A DNA stretch of 64,000 bases from Dromiciops gliroides (GCF_019393635.1 NC_057866.1:7365723-7429722), one strand, 5' to 3'. Numbered from the stretch's first letter, positions 1 to 11,288 are shown. The notes: generated by a model from the letters alone, not told the origin. Program-made: numbers and translations.

Positions 1-838
1 CCATGGGACTTTGGGACCATCCCTTTCCAGTCTCTTTCTTGTGGAAATGGCACCATTGACCTGGATGATCTCAAAGGCCCTTCCCTGTTCTAAATGGACT
101 CTCCCATCATCCCAGGTAAGTGTCAAAGTGGGGATTCACACTCTGGGGTCCTCCCTCCCTTGACCAGTACTTTTTACTTCCTTGTAGGTTGCTCTGTATG
201 GCTTGCATACCACCGGCCACCATGATCCTGGAAGCCTCAGCTTCCTCTGATTTATGTAATGGGCATTTGATTCAGCTTAAGATGCCATCTGTCACCTGAA
301 ACTAGGCAGCACCTGCTGACACCTCTGGTGCCTGGTCACCCCTTGCCAACCCTCACCACAGAGGCAGCTCAGAATCAGCCTTTAATTAAATACTGGTGAC
401 TAATTGTTTGCCCAGAATTTCACTCTAAAGTCCAAGAAAAAGGGGTTGGCAAAAAAGATTCTCTGTTAATGTTGGGTCTAGAAGAGGTGTTGGAGAGTCA
501 ATGGTCCAATCAACCCATCGACAAGCATTTATTAAGCAGTTGTATGCCAGCCCATCATTTTTTCAGAGGAGATACACTGAGTGACCTACCCACTGTCACA
601 CTGAAGTGATCCAAGACTAGCAGCTGAGACTCCTGGGCACTCTCCACTCCCACCCTCCCCCATGGGACAATCTGCCTTGTGACAGGGACCCACTTTTCTT
701 TTTGCATTCATCCTTCCTGGATCTTCCACTGAGAAAAAGCTGGCTGTGCATTCTGTGTGTACATGCCAGGCATTGTGCTAAATGCTTTACAAATATCATC
801 TTAGTTGACTCCAAGTCTCCTGATAATGACTATGGAGT

Positions 839-1001
839 GGGGGCAGCTAGGTGGTGCAGTGGATAAAGCACCGGCCCTGGATTCAGGAGAACCTGAGTTC
901 AAATCTGGCCTCAGACAGTTAACACTTACTAGCTGTGTGACCCTGGGCAAGTCACTTAACCCTCATTGCCCCACTAAAATAAAAAAAAAAATTAAAAAAA
1001 A
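839..1001 (+). mobile_element. CORE-SINE (WSINE1/WALLSI type), full length
   Basis: Head GGGGCAGCTAGGTGGTGCAG with the A box TGGTGCAGTGG, B-box-like GAGTTCAAATC, core TAGCTGTGTGACCCTGGGCA and an A-rich tail. Flanked by the 11-bp target duplication ATAATGACTAT (823-833 and 1002-1012). Confidence 0.95.
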
Positions 1002-1289
1002 ATAATGACTATTGAGCATCTGTAGGCATTGAGTCACTGGTTCTAGTCAACAAATCATGTGATGAAGAGGAGGCTCTTTGATTGGTTGCAGAGGAGTTCC
1101 AGAAAGCATTCTAGCTGCAGCCCCAGCTCTTGGCTCAGCACTCTTGGAGGAGCCCAGCATCCAGTGAAGGGAGTGGCGCCTGTTGCGCAGTTCAAAAGGT
1201 ATAGATAGAGGTTTCTCAGCATCCCGTCTTTCCAGAGTCTGACTTTTGCAGCCTGCACAGAATTGATGCCCTAAGGAGTAAGGAGTGAC

Positions 1290-1435
1290 TTTTTTTTTGG
1301 CAGGGCAATGATGGTTAAGTGACTTGCCCAGGGTCACACAGCTAGTAAGTGTCAAGTGTCTGAGGTCACATTTGAACTCAGGTCTTTCTGAATCCAGGGC
1401 TGGTGCTTTATCCACTGTGCCACCTAGCTGCCCCC
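1290..1435 (-). mobile_element. CORE-SINE, full length
   Basis: Same family, reversed: T-run, core and head ending CTAGCTGCCCCC. Short duplication TGACTTTT at both sides. Confidence 0.94.
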
Positions 1436-2144
1436 ATGACTTTTGATAGTGATCTTTGGGAGCCCAGCCCAGTGGTAGCTGAAATGCAAGTTCATCTATC
1501 AATTATCCCACACCTGGATATGAAATTGGTGGAAATAATCCTACATAGGAACTAACCCAAGATATAAGCCTGAGTCAGAGATGAAGTGATGTAGGGAAGG
1601 TTATATGTCCAAGGTGCTGTTTGTTCTGGCTGTGTCCTTGAAGTAAATATCCCTTTGTAAAAACTATTTCATGTTAAATAGATGGAACTCGTGGTGCTTG
1701 TCACCGATCCACTAACAGTGGAGGAACGTAGCTAGTGGGGGCTCAGACTCATAGCAGTAGAGAACAGAGACATCCCTAAACCCCTCAAATAACCTCAAAC
1801 TCTAAGGAATGAAATTGGAGGCCTGGAGACAGAGGGGACTGGGAAAACCCATGCTACATCAGTAAATGAATGTTTATAAATGTTAACAAGTATTACCTGG
1901 ACTCAGAAAGAGGAAACTGGCTGGCCTTATCCTGGGCAGGGGATGAAAGCTAAGCCCCGTTGAGGAGAGGGGAAGTGGAGGCTCCAGCAATAGAAAATAA
2001 AAAAGAGGGAGACTGGACAAAGGTGGGACCAGAGCAACCAGGAGGAGACCTGAGAGCAGGACCATAGGTTAACAATCATGATTGATGTGTATAGCTCTTT
2101 AAGGTTTGAAAACTACTTCATAACAGCACTGTGAAGTAGGTGTT

Positions 2145-2225
2145 AATATTATGCCCATTTCACAGAGGAGGAAACCAAGGCCCAGATAGGGGATCACACA
2201 GTTACCAGCACAGAATATATAGGGA
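2145..2225 (-). repeat. MIR-type core fragment
   Basis: CATTTCACAGAGGAGGAAAC then CAAGGCCCAGATAGGGGATC ACACAG is the reverse of the MIR core. Old and truncated. Confidence 0.6.
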
Positions 2226-2594
2226 CCCCCAACCCTCTTTACTTCCCTCCCACCCACTAATTCTCCCCAAACTCACTGGTCTGCTTCCTTTTTCCTTGTT
2301 ACACCGGCAGAGCTGTGATCGGAACTCAGGACCTGGGACTCCAAATGCAGGAGCTTTTCCACTTACCAAGCGGTCATGGTACATGCAAGTTTCTGCTGAG
2401 CAGAAAGTGTTTCCCAGGAGGGCGCCTGCTTTAGAGGCCAGGTCCTGAAGAATCACACTAAGTATCCCCCCCAAAAAAAACCCTCCACAGTGTGAAGATA
2501 CCTCCTGGGTCAAAAAAGCTGCCCTTGGGGATTTTGATCCTGGGGCTGGAGCTGAGTCCATGAGCAGGAAGCTGGTGCTGCTTGCCTGCATAGT

Positions 2595-2690
2595 ATGCAA
2601 ACTCCTTGAGGGCAGGGAATCTTTCACATTTGTCTTTGAATCCCCAGTGCCTGGCACATAGTAGGTGATGAATAAATGCTTGTTTGTGAC
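2595..2690 (+). repeat. LINE-2 3' end
   Basis: Matches the typical L2 tail: CTCCTTGAGGGCAGGGAATC, CCAGTGCCTGGCACATAGTA and AATAAATGCTTG. Ancient and diverged. Confidence 0.8.
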
Positions 2691-2876
2691 ACTTGGCCCC
2701 ATAATGGTACTAATGTATGTCCCTAATAAGTAGTGTGGAAACCTGAGCAGGGAATGGGATGAGACAGGATCAAGACAACAGTTGGAGGGATTGGCCTTGG
2801 CAAGAGAGAGTGAATGAGGATACAGAGAGATGCTTCACAGACTCACTCCATGAATTTGGCAAAAAATAGACCCCTA

Positions 2877-3378
2877 AGTGTGTCTGAACAAGATGTGGTA
2901 CATGAATAGAATGGAATGTTGCTGGTTATAAGAAATGGCAAGCAGACAGATTTCAGAAAAATCTGGGAAGATTTTACATGAACAAATACAAAGTGAAGTG
3001 AGCAGAACCAGGAGAATGTTGTACAAAGTAACAGCAATATTGTATGTTGAACAACTATGAATGACTTAACTCTTTTCAGAAATACAATGATCCAAGACAA
3101 TTCCAAAGAACTCAGGTCGGAAAATGCTCTCCACCTCTAGAGAAAGAATTAATAGAGTCTGAATGCAGAGTGAGGCATACTGTTTTCACTTTATTTTTTC
3201 ATGGTTTTTTTCTTTTGGTCTATTTCTTCTTTCCCAACATGACTAATATGGAAATATGTTTTACCTGATTGCACATATATAACCAATATCAAATTGCTGT
3301 CTTAGAGATGGGAGAGGGGAAGCAAGGAGGAAGGGAGGGAGAAATTTTGTAACTCAAAATTTTTAAAAAATTAATGTT
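2877..3378 (+). mobile_element. LINE-1 3' end, fragment 1
   Basis: Reads from the end of ORF2 (AATGGAATGTTGCTGGTTAT) through the marsupial LINE-1 3' UTR (AACATGACTAATATGGAAAT, then AAATTGCTGTC) to GTAACTCAAAATTTTTAAA. A SINE (3379-3527) cuts its last bases. Confidence 0.8.
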
Positions 3379-3527
3379 GGGGCAGCTGGGTGGTGCAGTG
3401 GATAAAGCATCAGCCCTGAATTCAGAAGTACCTGAGTTCAAATCTGGCCTCAGACACTGGACACTAATAGCTGTGTGACCCTGGGCAAGTTACTTAACCC
3501 CTCATTGCCTTGCAAAAAAAAAATGAA
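3379..3527 (+). mobile_element. CORE-SINE inserted in a LINE-1 3' end
   Basis: Head GGGGCAGCTGGGTGGTGCAG to a poly(A) tail; AATGTT of the LINE-1 tail is repeated on both sides, so the SINE is the younger element. Confidence 0.92.
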
Positions 3528-3540
3528 TGTTAAAATTGTC

Positions 3541-3765
3541 TTTACAGTTCTTTTTGTGGCTAAGAATTGGAAATCACTAGCTAATATGGGAATTTTTCCA
3601 TGACTACTCATGTATAACTTATTTTGAATTGATTGAGTTCTTGTGGGTGGGGGGTGGGAATGGAGGGAGAAATAGAAGTTGGAACACAAAGTTTTTTAAA
3701 AATTGACGTTAAAATTTTGTTTTTACATATATTTTGGAAAATAAAATTCTATTCAGAATTAAAAA
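3541..3765 (+). mobile_element. LINE-1 3' end, fragment 2 (internally deleted)
   Basis: TTGTGGCTAAGAATTGGAAA is late ORF2 sequence (VAKNWK), followed directly by 3' UTR sequence ending GTTTTTACATATATTTTGGA and an A-rich end. A large internal part is missing. Confidence 0.65.
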
Positions 3766-4450
3766 AAAGGAGATCAAAGGGATGCTCATCAATTGGGGAA
3801 TGGCTAAACAAGCTGTGGTATATTATTGTAATGAAATATTATTGTGCTATAAGAAATGATAAGTAGGATGATTTCAGAAAGGCCTGGAAAGACTTGTATG
3901 AACCCATGTATAGTGAAGAGAGGAGAATCGAGAGAACATTGTACACAGAAACAGCAATATTGTTTGTTCTGACTTCTTTTTTTTGCTGGGCAATGAGGGT
4001 TAAGTGACTTGCCCAGGGTCACACAGCTAGTAAATGTCAAGTGTCTAAGGCTGGAATTGAACTCAGGACCTCCTGAATCCAGGGCCAGCACTCTATCCAC
4101 TGCACCACCTAGCTGCCCCCAACAGCAATATTGTTTGATGAAGAACTGTGAATGACTTGAGTATTCTCAACAATACAATGATCCAAGACAATCCTAAAGG
4201 ACAATTGATGAAACATATTATCCACCTCCAGAGAAAGAACTGATATTGATGGAACAGACTGAAGCCTGCTATTTGTCACTTTCTTTCATTTTTCTTTTTT
4301 TAAATCAAGTTTTCTTGTACAAAATGACTAATATGGTCATGTTTTACATAATCATACATGTATAACCCACATCTGATTGCTTACCACCTCAGGGAGGGGG
4401 GACGGGAAGGAGGGATAAAAATTGGAACTCAAAACTATAAATAAAAATGT
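3766..4450 (+). mobile_element. LINE-1 3' end, fragment 3, split by a SINE
   Basis: ATCAATTGGGGAATGGCTAA encodes the LINE-1 ORF2 C-terminus (EWLNKLWYIIVMKYYCAIRN, like human IDWIKKMWHIYTMEYYAAIK). The 3' UTR continues to AACTCAAAACTATAAATAAA. A SINE sits at 3967-4120. Confidence 0.85.
3967..4120 (-). mobile_element. CORE-SINE nested in LINE-1
   Basis: Reversed SINE bounded by a perfect 17-bp duplication AACAGCAATATTGTTTG (3950-3966 and 4121-4137) of LINE-1 sequence. Confidence 0.96.
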
Positions 4451-4460
4451 TTATTAAAAA

Positions 4461-4535
4461 TAAGCAATCAATAAACATTTATTAAGCACATTATTATGTG
4501 CTAGCATTGTGCTAAGCTAAGCACTTGGCTTAGAT
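4461..4535. repeat. L2/THER-like short-repeat fragment
   Basis: CAATAAACATTTATTAAGCA with TATGTGCTAGCATTGTGCTA, a common mammalian motif of L2/MIR3/THER1 tails. Confidence 0.5.
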
Positions 4536-4539
4536 GACT

Positions 4540-5427
4540 CCCTGAACAAAGGCAGATCTCCTAGCTCTTAAATATCTGCTCCAGCAAAAAACTAAAAATT
4601 GTATCAAACCAAATAATGTTTTTTTAAAATTCTATAACAAACTACATAAAATGGCATTTTCCATTTAAAATCTACTAAAAAATAATCTGCCAGAAGCCAA
4701 TAGGCATAGGGAAGGGGACCAAAGCAAAGCCAACAATAGCATAGACAAACAAGCCAGCAGTTTCCCAGCAGATTCAGAGATGATTAGGAAATATGTGTGA
4801 GAGGCCCTGAGAAAGTCCCTAAGAGCTCAGAAAGCCCCAGGGGGGTGATCTGAAGAGCCCTGGGGAGGAGCTCTGCAAGAGAGGAACCATCAAAGAAGCC
4901 AGAGCAACACAGCAGAGCTTGACTCAGGACAGCCCAGGCTTAGGGGCTCTGACATCCCTAACATTCTATCTGGAGATGTCATAAAGGGCCCCAAAGATGC
5001 CCTGATCTTCACCTTCAAGATCCATGAGGGGTGGGGAGAGCTAATCCTGGCATATGGAGTCAAAACAGGAGGCCAAGGCAAGATGAAACTAGACCACCCA
5101 GCTCACCTGAAAGCACAGCAAGGAGCACAAAGCCCCAAGTCAGGAACTAAAGAGGAAAAGATGAGAAAATACAAGAATACACTGTCCAGTTGAAACAATT
5201 ATTGTAGATCTAGAGTGTCCCCAAAAGAAGAATCAAGTACCTCTGTAACAACTGCAAGCAGTGACTCAGGAAAAATGTCATTTCCACAAGGAAATGAAGC
5301 AAAAGATAACAACAAAAAACCCCTCTGGAATAAAGAATTGGATGAAGAATAAAGAGCTTACAAAAGAAATATGTATGATAGTATCTATACTTATATTATA
5401 TTATATATTTATATATTATATAACAAT
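4540..5427 (+). mobile_element. Probable LINE-1-related 5' region/ORF1, left part
   Basis: Not a gene. The composition (CAACACAGCAGAGCTTGACT and similar, then an A-rich stretch encoding Lys/Glu-rich peptide such as KEMKQKITTK) resembles a LINE-1 5' UTR and ORF1 start. Similar A-rich coiled-coil-like sequence resumes after the LTR. Family assignment is tentative; a HAL1-like element is possible. Confidence 0.35.
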
Positions 5428-5431
5428 ATTA

Positions 5432-5882
5432 TGTGATGAAATAATGAGATTTAGCAGATACTCAAAGACCCACCTGGAGATTAAGCTAGACTGATTGAAT
5501 CAAGTGAGAGGGACTGACTGCTGATTAGCCTACTTCAAGTTAACTGGATTGGAATCACACCTTGAGAACACCTTCAGAACCAATGGATTTGGATGATGCC
5601 AACCAATCAGCTTGAAGCAGTGTGTAAGGCCCGCCTCTGCTCCAGACCTATAAAAAGCTTCCACAATCAGTTTGCTGGAGAGAGTTCGTGACTGAAGCAG
5701 GCTTGTGGAGGAGGACCTGAGGAAGAACCCAACCAGGCTGGAACTCTAGGCTACATAGGCTTCTTCTTAACTTTCCGAACTCCTTGTGAATACCTGTATG
5801 CTTTAATAAATGTTTAATGCCCAAAGACTAGTGCTGAAGCTTCTAATTTAAGGTGACCACAATTTAGATTTTAAACATCACA
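5432..5882 (+). mobile_element. Solo LTR of an endogenous retrovirus (fossil)
   Basis: 451 bp with ends TGTGATG and CATCACA (perfect 7-bp inverted match) and a 4-bp duplication ATTA on both sides (5428-5431, 5883-5886). Inside are CCAATCAGC, TATAAAA near 5650 and AATAAA near 5805, the usual U3-R order on this strand. No internal retroviral region adjoins it, so it is a recombined solo LTR. The 4-bp duplication fits an ERV1-class element; the family name is not determined. Confidence 0.85.
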
Positions 5883-5886
5883 ATTA

Positions 5887-6188
5887 TATTATTATAATGT
5901 ACAAATATATTATAAATATATAGATACATCTTAGCCAAGTAACATTCTCTCAAAACTAGAATAAATCAAATATCAATAACTTCACAAGGAAGAAAGAAAT
6001 ATTAGCAGAAAATTGAAACTGAAAAATAGAAGTATAAAATATCTGATATCATAAACAATTAACAAGTAGAAACAATTTAAGAATCATTCAATTCCCTGAA
6101 AACTGTTTTTTTTTTTTAAAAATCCTGGTCAATATGCATAATGCTATAAGGAGAAAAATAGATCATTAATGGAATAGAAGCCTTAAAA
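5887..6188 (+). mobile_element. Probable LINE-1-related ORF1 region, right part
   Basis: AT-rich sequence continuing after the solo LTR (AGTAACATTCTCTCAAAACT and similar), apparently the same interrupted element. Degenerate; no open frame. Confidence 0.35.
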
Positions 6189-6337
6189 TTTTTTTTTTTT
6201 TGGTGAGGTAATTGGGGTTAAGTGACTTGCCCAAGGTCACATAGCTAGTAAGTGTCAAGTGTCTGAGGCCAGATTTGAACTCAGGTCCTCCTGATTCCAG
6301 GGCTGGTGCTCTATCCACTGCTCCACCTAGCTCCCCC
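6189..6337 (-). mobile_element. CORE-SINE
   Basis: Reversed copy from T-run to CCACCTAGCTCCCCC. Duplication not clear. Confidence 0.93.
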
Positions 6338-6755
6338 AAAAGAAGACTTTTAAGCATATGTTTTGAAAAGATCAGAACCAAGAAAGAATTTTGAAATACA
6401 AACACAATAATTCAGAGAAACCTAGAAAGGTAAATTTTATGTGAGGGATTGGAAGGGATTGTATGTTGAAATAATGCTAACATTCTAATAGGAGGAGGAC
6501 CTTAATGTTTTTAGAGGATATCAAGGGATTTATAAAAGAAAAACTTAGGTCCTGAGGATGGATTAGTTCTGTTCTGTGGGTTTTAAGAGGGGAAAGAGAA
6601 AAAAAAAGTAAAAGGAATACACTAATGCAGATAGGAGAAAGGGTTGCTATTTCTTGGGGTATGTAAAAAAATTATATAAACATGGAAGAAGGAGTGAGGA
6701 GACTTTGGACGTCAGATGAATCTCATTCTATCTGAAATGAACAAAGGAGTGTTGA

Positions 6756-6794
<39 letters not shown>

Positions 6795-6945
6795 TTTTGT
6801 GTAGAAATACATCAAACACACCAGGAAACAAGCCGAGATAGGGAGAAGGGCAGGTTAAAAGGAAGGATAATAATCCTAAAAAAAATAAGCTTCCTTATTC
6901 TGAAGGGGAGATTTAAAGGGAGAAAAAACTAGAATTTTAGGAGGG
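6338..6945 (+). other. Unassigned, likely repeat-derived DNA
   Basis: A-rich, no coding potential, holds the (CA)n run at 6758-6793. It may be the middle of the same LINE-1-related element that starts near 4.54 kb. Confidence 0.35.
6758..6793. repeat. (CA)n repeat
   Basis: Pure CA run of about 18 units inside repeat-derived DNA left of CHKA. Confidence 0.95.
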
Positions 6946-7400
6946 TGTCATCAATGGGGGAGTAGCTAAGCAAATCATTGTATATGAATGTAATAGAATA
7001 TTATTGAGCCATAACAAATTATTCAAAGTGCAGATTTCAGAATCCTGGGTACCAAGAACTTATATGAAGTGAGAAGAACCAATGAAACAATTTAGACAAG
7101 GTCGACGACATCGTAAATGAATACAACTTGGAAATACTCAAGAACTCTGATCCAAAGAACGATCCTTGTGTGTTCAGAAGATTTATGATGACGCATGTTG
7201 CCCCCTCCTGACACTGAAGGGATGGGCACAAGGTGCAGTAAGAGACTAATTTTTGAATATGTCTACTGTGTGGATTTGCTTTGCTTGATTTCATTTATTT
7301 GTAATAAGACTTTGGCTTTTTTTCCCTCTTGGTTTTTAGTAAAGAAGGTGTAGAACAGAGGGAAGGTTAACAATGCCCCCCCCCCAAAAAAAGGATGATA
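6946..7400 (+). mobile_element. LINE-1 3' end fragment
   Basis: CATCAATGGGGGAGTAGCTA and AATAGAATATTATTGAGCCA are diverged ORF2-end sequence, followed by 3' UTR-like sequence. Confidence 0.6.
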
Positions 7401-7840
7401 TAAAAAAAGATGGCTAATGAAATATAGTTTTGGTTTTGGGGTGTTTTTTTAGAATAAGATAATAGTTTATTTAGGGGCTGGAGAAGGGAAACCAAGAGAG
7501 AGAAATCCTTAGACTTCTCACGGGGAGAAGGCTTGGCACAGAGCGTGGCTCTGAGATACTAATCTCTGAAATACAGTTTTTAAAAACTCACAGAAGAGAA
7601 CTGAAAGGTCAGAAGGGAGAACAGATAAGTAGGACAGTTTTGAAAATAATGTGTTGCATCATGATGAACTTTTTAAAAAGGAGGTTGTATGAAATGGAGA
7701 ATTACAGTTTCATTGGCAATCATCTTTTTGTGTCCCCTGGACATATATGGAAGTGCTCTTTTTGGTGTTTATGTTCAGAAAAAAATTAAACAAAAAAAAT
7801 ACAAGAAAATGTTGTTCATCATTTCTTTTTTTTTCTTTCT

Positions 7841-7968
7841 TTCTTTTTTTTTTTTTTTGGTGAGGCAATTGGGGTTAAGTGACTTGCCTAGGGTCACACA
7901 GCTAGTAAGTGTTAAGTGTCTGAGGCCGGATTTGAACTCAGGTACTCCTGACTCCAAGGCTGGTGCTT
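7841..7968 (-). mobile_element. CORE-SINE, head truncated
   Basis: T-run through GGATTTGAACTCAGG to GGCTGGTGCTTC; the tRNA-like head (CACCTAGCTGCCCC) is missing. Confidence 0.9.
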
Positions 7969-7974
7969 CATTTG

Positions 7975-8310
7975 TTTTCTAAAAGGACCAACAACATCAT
8001 GGGTAGATATATTGACTCACGTGTGAATTGAATTTAAGTGAAGCAGAGTTGCACAAATTCATCAGCCTCACTCTGTCTTCCAGAGTTAACAGGTCCAGTG
8101 GTAAGACAAAAGTCAGGACAACTGATGATGACCTGGGATGCAGTCCTTGATGTCTGATCAACCTCTGAGCACTGCAAAGCATTGGCTTCAGCTGCCTTTA
8201 TGGCTGTTAGAACAAATTGTTCTTATCTGCCCATTCGGCTTGGGAAGTCTTAACATGCTTGGGGTAGATACTCCCCTAAGTCACTGATGGGCTGTAGGCC
8301 TTTCAGTTAT
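7975..8310. repeat. Unnamed interspersed repeat, copy A
   Basis: AGGACCAACAACATCATGGG, GTGAATTGAATTTAAGTGAA and CAGCCTCACTCTGTCTTCCA align with a second copy near 18888-19010. A dispersed family; name unknown to me. Confidence 0.5.
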
Positions 8311-8728
8311 GGGTAAGTTTTACTAGGGTGTGGCTGCTTTGCATCTTACAGCTTCTTGGAGCCATACGTGAGAGGTGAGTTCCAGGTAGATGCCCAAGAT
8401 GGATGAGCAGCCCTGAAAAGGGCTCGTCCCCCAACTTCCATAACAAGAAAGTATGGAAAGACATGAAATGATACCCCCAAATGAGGTTAGCAGAATAAGA
8501 ACAATGACACACACACACATCAATTACCAATATATTTTTAAAGCATAGCCACACACACACCCCTCCCAAATTTAGTACTTTTTAAGTGTACACAGATATG
8601 TCCAGGAGACTTTTAAATGTTGGTAAAATGCACTTAGTATTTTCTTCACTCTCAGGAAGCTCTTGACTTAAAGGTGGGGGAGGTCACAGCACATGGATGC
8701 ACTTTTTCAGAATGAATTGAAAATGAAG

Positions 8729-8875
8729 GGGCAGCTAGGTGGCGCAGTGGATAGAGCACCCGCCCTGGAGTCAGGAGGACCTGAGTTCAAATCCAGCCTC
8801 TGACACAACACTTATGAGCTGTGTGACCCTGGGCAAGTCACTTAACCCCAATTGCCTCACTAATAAAAAAAAAAA
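8729..8875 (+). mobile_element. CORE-SINE, full length
   Basis: Head GGGCAGCTAGGTGGCGCAGT to poly(A); perfect 10-bp duplication GAAAATGAAG (8719-8728, 8876-8885). Confidence 0.96.
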
Positions 8876-9167
8876 GAAAATGAAGACAGCTTCAATATCA
8901 GGGTTTAGACTTGTCCCACATTTAGTTGATTATTATGATTTGCTACAAATATTAAGCACATAAAAATCACACATACACACAAAAGCAATCTTGGAGGGGA
9001 ATGTATTGAAGGACTGAGGCAACAAATGGAATGGAGGAGTGAGCTCACATTGGACAGCTCAGATTTTTTCTGATAAATCATCTGTTTAGAATAAAGAAGG
9101 AGGCATCTGAGGGTGTAGACTCAGAATTTTAAGGACTGGAAGAGATCTTAGAGATCATCTAGTTTTG

Positions 9168-9240
9168 TTGACAGATAGGGAAACTGAGACCCAGAGAAAG
9201 GAAGAGACTTGTCCAAGGTCATGCAGCTCTTGGTAGTGGG
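9168..9240 (-). repeat. MIR-type core fragment
   Basis: GACAGATAGGGAAACTGAGA, CCCAGAGA and CTTGTCCAAGGTCATGCAGC; reversed MIR core. Confidence 0.65.
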
Positions 9241-9340
9241 GTTTAGGAGAGTGAGAAAGTTTAGAACAGCTGCTGTGAGGAATGTTCATGAGTAATGAGC
9301 TTGTCGAGCAGCAGAAACGGGCATTACTAAAAAAAAAGAA

Positions 9341-9500
9341 GCTGCGTGATCCTGGGCAAGCCATTTAACCCTGTTTGCCTTAGTTTCCTCATCTGTAAAA
9401 TGAGCTGGAGAAGGAAATGCAAATTACTTTAGTTTCTTTGCCAAGAAAACCCCATATGGGGTCATAGAGAGTCTGATAAAACTGAAATGCCTGAACAATA
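9341..9500 (+). mobile_element. Long CORE-SINE (RTE-type tail), 5' truncated
   Basis: Core TGATCCTGGGCAAGCCATTT with TTTCCTCATCTGTAAAATGA, then AGCTGGAGAAGGAAATGCAA and TTTGCCAAGAAAACCCCATA, GGGGTCATAGAGAGTCTGA, the tail of the longer MAR1-like subtype. Confidence 0.8.
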
Positions 9501-9609
9501 AAAAATATAGAGATCTGGATGGATGGATAGAGAATTTATTAACTATTTATATGTCAAACACTGTGCTAAGATGGGCTATATCACAATAATAAGGGAAACA
9601 GACAGTTTA

Positions 9610-10330
9610 AAACTCTAAGGTTTCATCTCATACCCAACAAATTGATAAAGATGACAAAAGATGAGAAGAGTTGACAGTGGAAATATCATGGGAAGAACAC
9701 TATCGATGGAGCTGTAAATTGGCCCAACCATCTGGAAAGCAATTTAGAATTATGCAAAAAATTGGCTAAAATATCCATTTCCTTTTATTCAGAGATTTCA
9801 TTCCCTGATAATGTCAGTGACAAAAAGTACCTATAGATACTAAAATATAACTGCATTTTTGTGCTAACCAAGAACTGAAAGCAAACTAGATGCTGATCCA
9901 CTGGGGAATGGCCAAACACAGCAATATAACGGAAAATGAGTGTATAGTAAGGAAAAACAAACATTAATCTCGAGAAGCATGGGCAGACATACTGAGACAC
10001 TGAAGTGAGCAGAACCAGGATGCTGATATACACAATGACCACAACAATGGAAATACAACACTACAAAATCATAATTATTAATTTGGTCCTAAGGAAGAGA
10101 TGTGGGAAGACACCTCTCTTCACAACTCTTTGCAGAGGTGGTGGTGGGGAACTATAGTATGGGACACTACATATACTGCCAGACTTTTTCAATATCTTGA
10201 TTAATTTTGTTTGACTGGTTTTTTTCCTCTGTTTTTTATTCTTTGTTATAAGGGATGGCTCTCTGCCGGGGGAAGAAAGAGGGAAGGAAGAGACAGAGAA
10301 ATGTAGGTGATGTAAAAACTAAAGATAGCA
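9610..10330 (+). mobile_element. Old LINE-1 ORF2 3' part and 3' UTR
   Basis: AACAAATTGATAAAGATGAC through CTGATCCACTGGGGAATGGC and AGTGAGCAGAACCAGGA to the 3' UTR. Diverged, no open frame. Confidence 0.65.
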
Positions 10331-11125
10331 CTAATTTTTGGTAAAAGGAGAGGTAAGTGGTAACTACATGGAACCAGTACAGATTCACAAAGAATAAGCT
10401 GGGTCCAACTAACTCATTTCCTTTCCTCTGCCAGGGTTACTAGGCCAATCAATTGGGGAATTTCTGTAAACATTGGCTCTGAATTTCTGCAAGCCATCTG
10501 GCAACACCTCATAATAGCTTCACGGACAAGATGGAGAAATGTCCTCTGGATAAACAACTCAGAGGATTTGAGTAACGGTCATATGGCAACCTGAAGGAAG
10601 AAATGGTCACATGACAATGTCCTTGGTTGGTCCACTTAGTTCAACCTTTTTTATCATTAACTTGAAGGTATGATTGGCAGAGCAAGTCACATGAAAAAGA
10701 CTGAGGATCTTGGTTGGCTGCAAGGTTGTCATTCCATTCCATTCCTGTGCATCTGTGAATTACCTTGCACAGGGCATTGAACTAAGCACTGGAGATGAGT
10801 CAGGAGGGGGATGAGGATGCCAAAAAGCCTAATGAGCTCATCCGCTGCAGTAGCAGAGGTATTGCCAAGAGCTAAGGAGGCTCTCCAGGGTGACCCCGGG
10901 CCCTGCAAGCAGCGGAAGAGAGCAGTGAGGGCCCCAGTCATTCACTTAGTGTCCCAGGATGATCAGAAGGAAGTGAGCAGTTGAACCCTTTGGCTTGAGT
11001 GTTTTGGAAAGCCCCTCGGGGCTTTGCTATTTAATGGTTGCCCACGTGGTCATGAAAGCACAGCCCTGGTGAATCTGCCCATAGGTATACATTTGTTAGT
11101 TTCCTTTCTCAATTTCCATCAAAGT
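10331..11125. other. Intergenic DNA, nothing recognised
   Basis: No convincing ORF or recent repeat. Some of it may be very old repeat. Confidence 0.5.
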
Positions 11126-11135
11126 GCAAGGGATG

Positions 11136-11288
11136 GGGCAGCTAGGTGGCCCAGTGGATAGAGCATCCGCCCTGGATTCAGAAGGACCCGAGTTCAAATC
11201 CGGCCTCAGACACTTAATAATTATTAGCTGTGTGACTCTGGGCAAGTCACTTAACCCCAATTACCGCACCCCCCCCCCCAAAAAAAGA
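11136..11288 (+). mobile_element. CORE-SINE with C-rich tail junction
   Basis: Head GGGCAGCTAGGTGGCCCAGT; ends CCGCAC, a run of C, then AAAAAAA. Perfect 10-bp duplication GCAAGGGATG (11126-11135, 11289-11298). Confidence 0.95.

Noticed and set aside
1-838. 3' end of the next gene (KMT5B expected upstream of CHKA by human order)
   Set aside because: No exon, conserved peptide or poly(A) context was found in the left part; the gene probably lies outside the window.
5432-5882. Solo LTR as a host promoter for a nearby gene
   Set aside because: It has promoter-like motifs, but no downstream exon or splice signal links it to CHKA 9 kb away.
8729-8800. tRNA gene at SINE heads (A box TGGCGCAGTGG and B-box-like GAGTTCAAATC)
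   Set aside because: The head is tRNA-derived but always followed by the SINE core and a poly(A) tail with target duplications; no clover-leaf with paired acceptor ends.
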